A program made the position numbers and the translations under genes. This document shows, one piece after another, positions 63,366 through 64,000 of a stretch of 64,000 bases of DNA. Numbering within the stretch: position 1 is the stretch's first letter; the number at the start of each line of letters is the position of its first letter. Below the pieces are notes generated by a model. That model had not been told where the DNA came from. It made no database searches and saw only the letters and a list, made by a program, of their open reading frames with translations. This stretch comes from Streptomyces tropicalis (GTDB lineage Bacteria > Actinomycetota > Actinomycetes > Streptomycetales > Streptomycetaceae): assembly GCF_029269835.1 (NCBI RefSeq), contig NZ_JARJBB010000004.1:310001-374000 (forward strand), given 5' to 3'.

Positions 63366-63767
63366 GACCGGACGGACGGCGCACCGGGCCGTTCGGGAGG
63401 TCACGTTCCGGACGGCCCGGCACCCGCGCGTGGCCCCGTCGAGCCCGAGCCGGAGCCGGCCCGTCCCCCGTCCGGTGGAGTGCCGGCACCGCACTCCACC
63501 GCGCCCGCCGAGGGTGCCGCGCCCTGCCGCATCCCGCCGAACGTGCCGAGTGCGCCGAGCCTTCCGCGCCGGGGAGGGGGGACCCGGCCGCCCGGTGACC
63601 CACGGGCCCGCGGGCCCGGGTGCCGGGCCCCGTCGCCGGAACCTCGTACGCAGGACCGTGACGAGGGGATCTAGGCTTCTCGGTGAAGGAGCTTCGCTCC
63701 GTCCCGCGCCCGGCGCGCGCCGCACCGGGACGGGCGAACCGTGTCCATCTGCCCCGGGGACGTCCCG
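63366..63767. other. Intergenic region before nadE
   Basis: 402 bp of GC-rich sequence with several short, overlapping inverted repeats but no clear terminator or promoter. A TAGGCT at about 63671-63676 could be a -10 for nadE, without a good -35. No protein-like frame was found. Confidence 0.4.
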
Positions 63768-64000
63768 TTGAACTTCTGGTCCATCTATCAGCACGGCTTC
63801 GCGCGCGTCGCCGCGTGCAACAGCCACACCGTCATCGCCGACCCCCAGGCCAACGCCGAAGCGGTCCTGCGGCAGGCGCGCCGGTGCGCGCAGGACGGCG
63901 TCGCCGTCGCCGTCTTCCCCGAACTGTGCCTGACCGGCTACTCGATCGAGGACCTGCTGCTGCAGGACGCGCTGCTCGACCAGGTGGAGGCGGGTCTGGA
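63768..64000 (+). CDS. nadE: Glutamine-dependent NAD(+) synthetase, N-terminal part (cut by window edge)
   Basis: The first 77 residues of the glutaminase (nitrilase-fold) domain of the two-domain NAD synthetase. SIYQHGFARVAACNSHTVIA at the start is typical of the actinobacterial enzyme, and AVFPELCLTGYSIEDLLLQD carries the catalytic Glu. A TTG start at 63768 is chosen because the family begins exactly there (L/M-N-F-x-S-I-Y) and a GGGGA lies upstream. The rest of the gene is to the right of the window. Confidence 0.92.
   Translation, partial: MNFWSIYQHGFARVAACNSHTVIADPQANAEAVLRQARRCAQDGVAVAVFPELCLTGYSIEDLLLQDALLDQVEAGL

Overview
The window is very GC-rich throughout, with strong third-position G/C bias, GTG and TTG starts, many ATGA/GTGA start-stop overlaps and gene families typical of Streptomyces (group 1h NiFe hydrogenase, DUF6233, DasR-type chitinase operator, many SpoIIE-type phosphatases). 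It is best read as a chromosomal segment of a Streptomyces or close relative. No rRNA, tRNA or CRISPR array was recognised.

Region 1 (1-8.4 kb): a high-affinity, actinobacterial-type NiFe hydrogenase locus. The 3' end of hypD and hypE run rightward. Converging on them from the right is a tightly packed minus-strand operon: an uncharacterised 620-aa protein, small subunit, large subunit, NifU-like protein, DUF5947-type protein, two small proteins and hypA. A perfect hairpin separates hypE from hypA.

Region 2 (8.4-14.8 kb): a loose, partly decayed stretch with two GNAT acetyltransferases, a SAM methyltransferase, TrmO, an APH-like kinase and a DUF6233 protein. It also holds a frameshifted IS5-type transposase, an apparent second IS end, a coding remnant spread over all three frames and a 12-G homopolymer.

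Region 3 (14.8-32.2 kb): a compact biosynthetic gene cluster that I cannot match to a known product. An 11-gene leftward operon carries an amino-acid hydroxylase-type 2OG/Fe oxygenase, an amino acid:carrier-protein ligase (aminoacyl-tRNA-synthetase-like) with its own carrier protein, a MATE exporter, an ATP-grasp ligase and a glutamate-semialdehyde-aminomutase-like PLP enzyme. It continues with a C-A-T-TE NRPS, a ketoreductase, a phosphopantetheinyl transferase, a dimethylarginine-hydrolase-like enzyme and a BtrH-like acyltransferase. A divergent rightward operon carries a second carrier protein, a Cys-less ketosynthase-like partner, an intact ketosynthase and a crotonase. The 398-bp divergent region has recognisable promoters on both strands and a CRP-type palindrome. 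The logic suggests amino acids activated on discrete carrier proteins, extended by a stand-alone KS pair, trimmed at the beta position, transaminated, and joined to other amino acids by NRPS and ATP-grasp chemistry.

Region 4 (32.4-43.4 kb): an SOS-box-preceded Y-family polymerase relative, a DUF1275 membrane protein, a GH18 chitinase with DasR-type operators, two CBS-domain proteins, EfeO-EfeB iron uptake without an adjacent permease, a secreted phosphoesterase and NAD kinase.

Region 5 (43.4-56.9 kb): signalling and envelope functions. It holds a 1396-residue hybrid kinase/phosphatase/anti-sigma protein coupled to a STAS antagonist, a second STAS protein, two membrane SpoIIE-type phosphatases, a LysR regulator beside an FUSC exporter, a CtaG-like/DUF2243 pair and a 34-aa membrane peptide.

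Region 6 (56.9-64 kb): a two-component system divergent from an MMPL transporter plus LmeA-like lipid-binding protein, and the start of nadE at the right edge.
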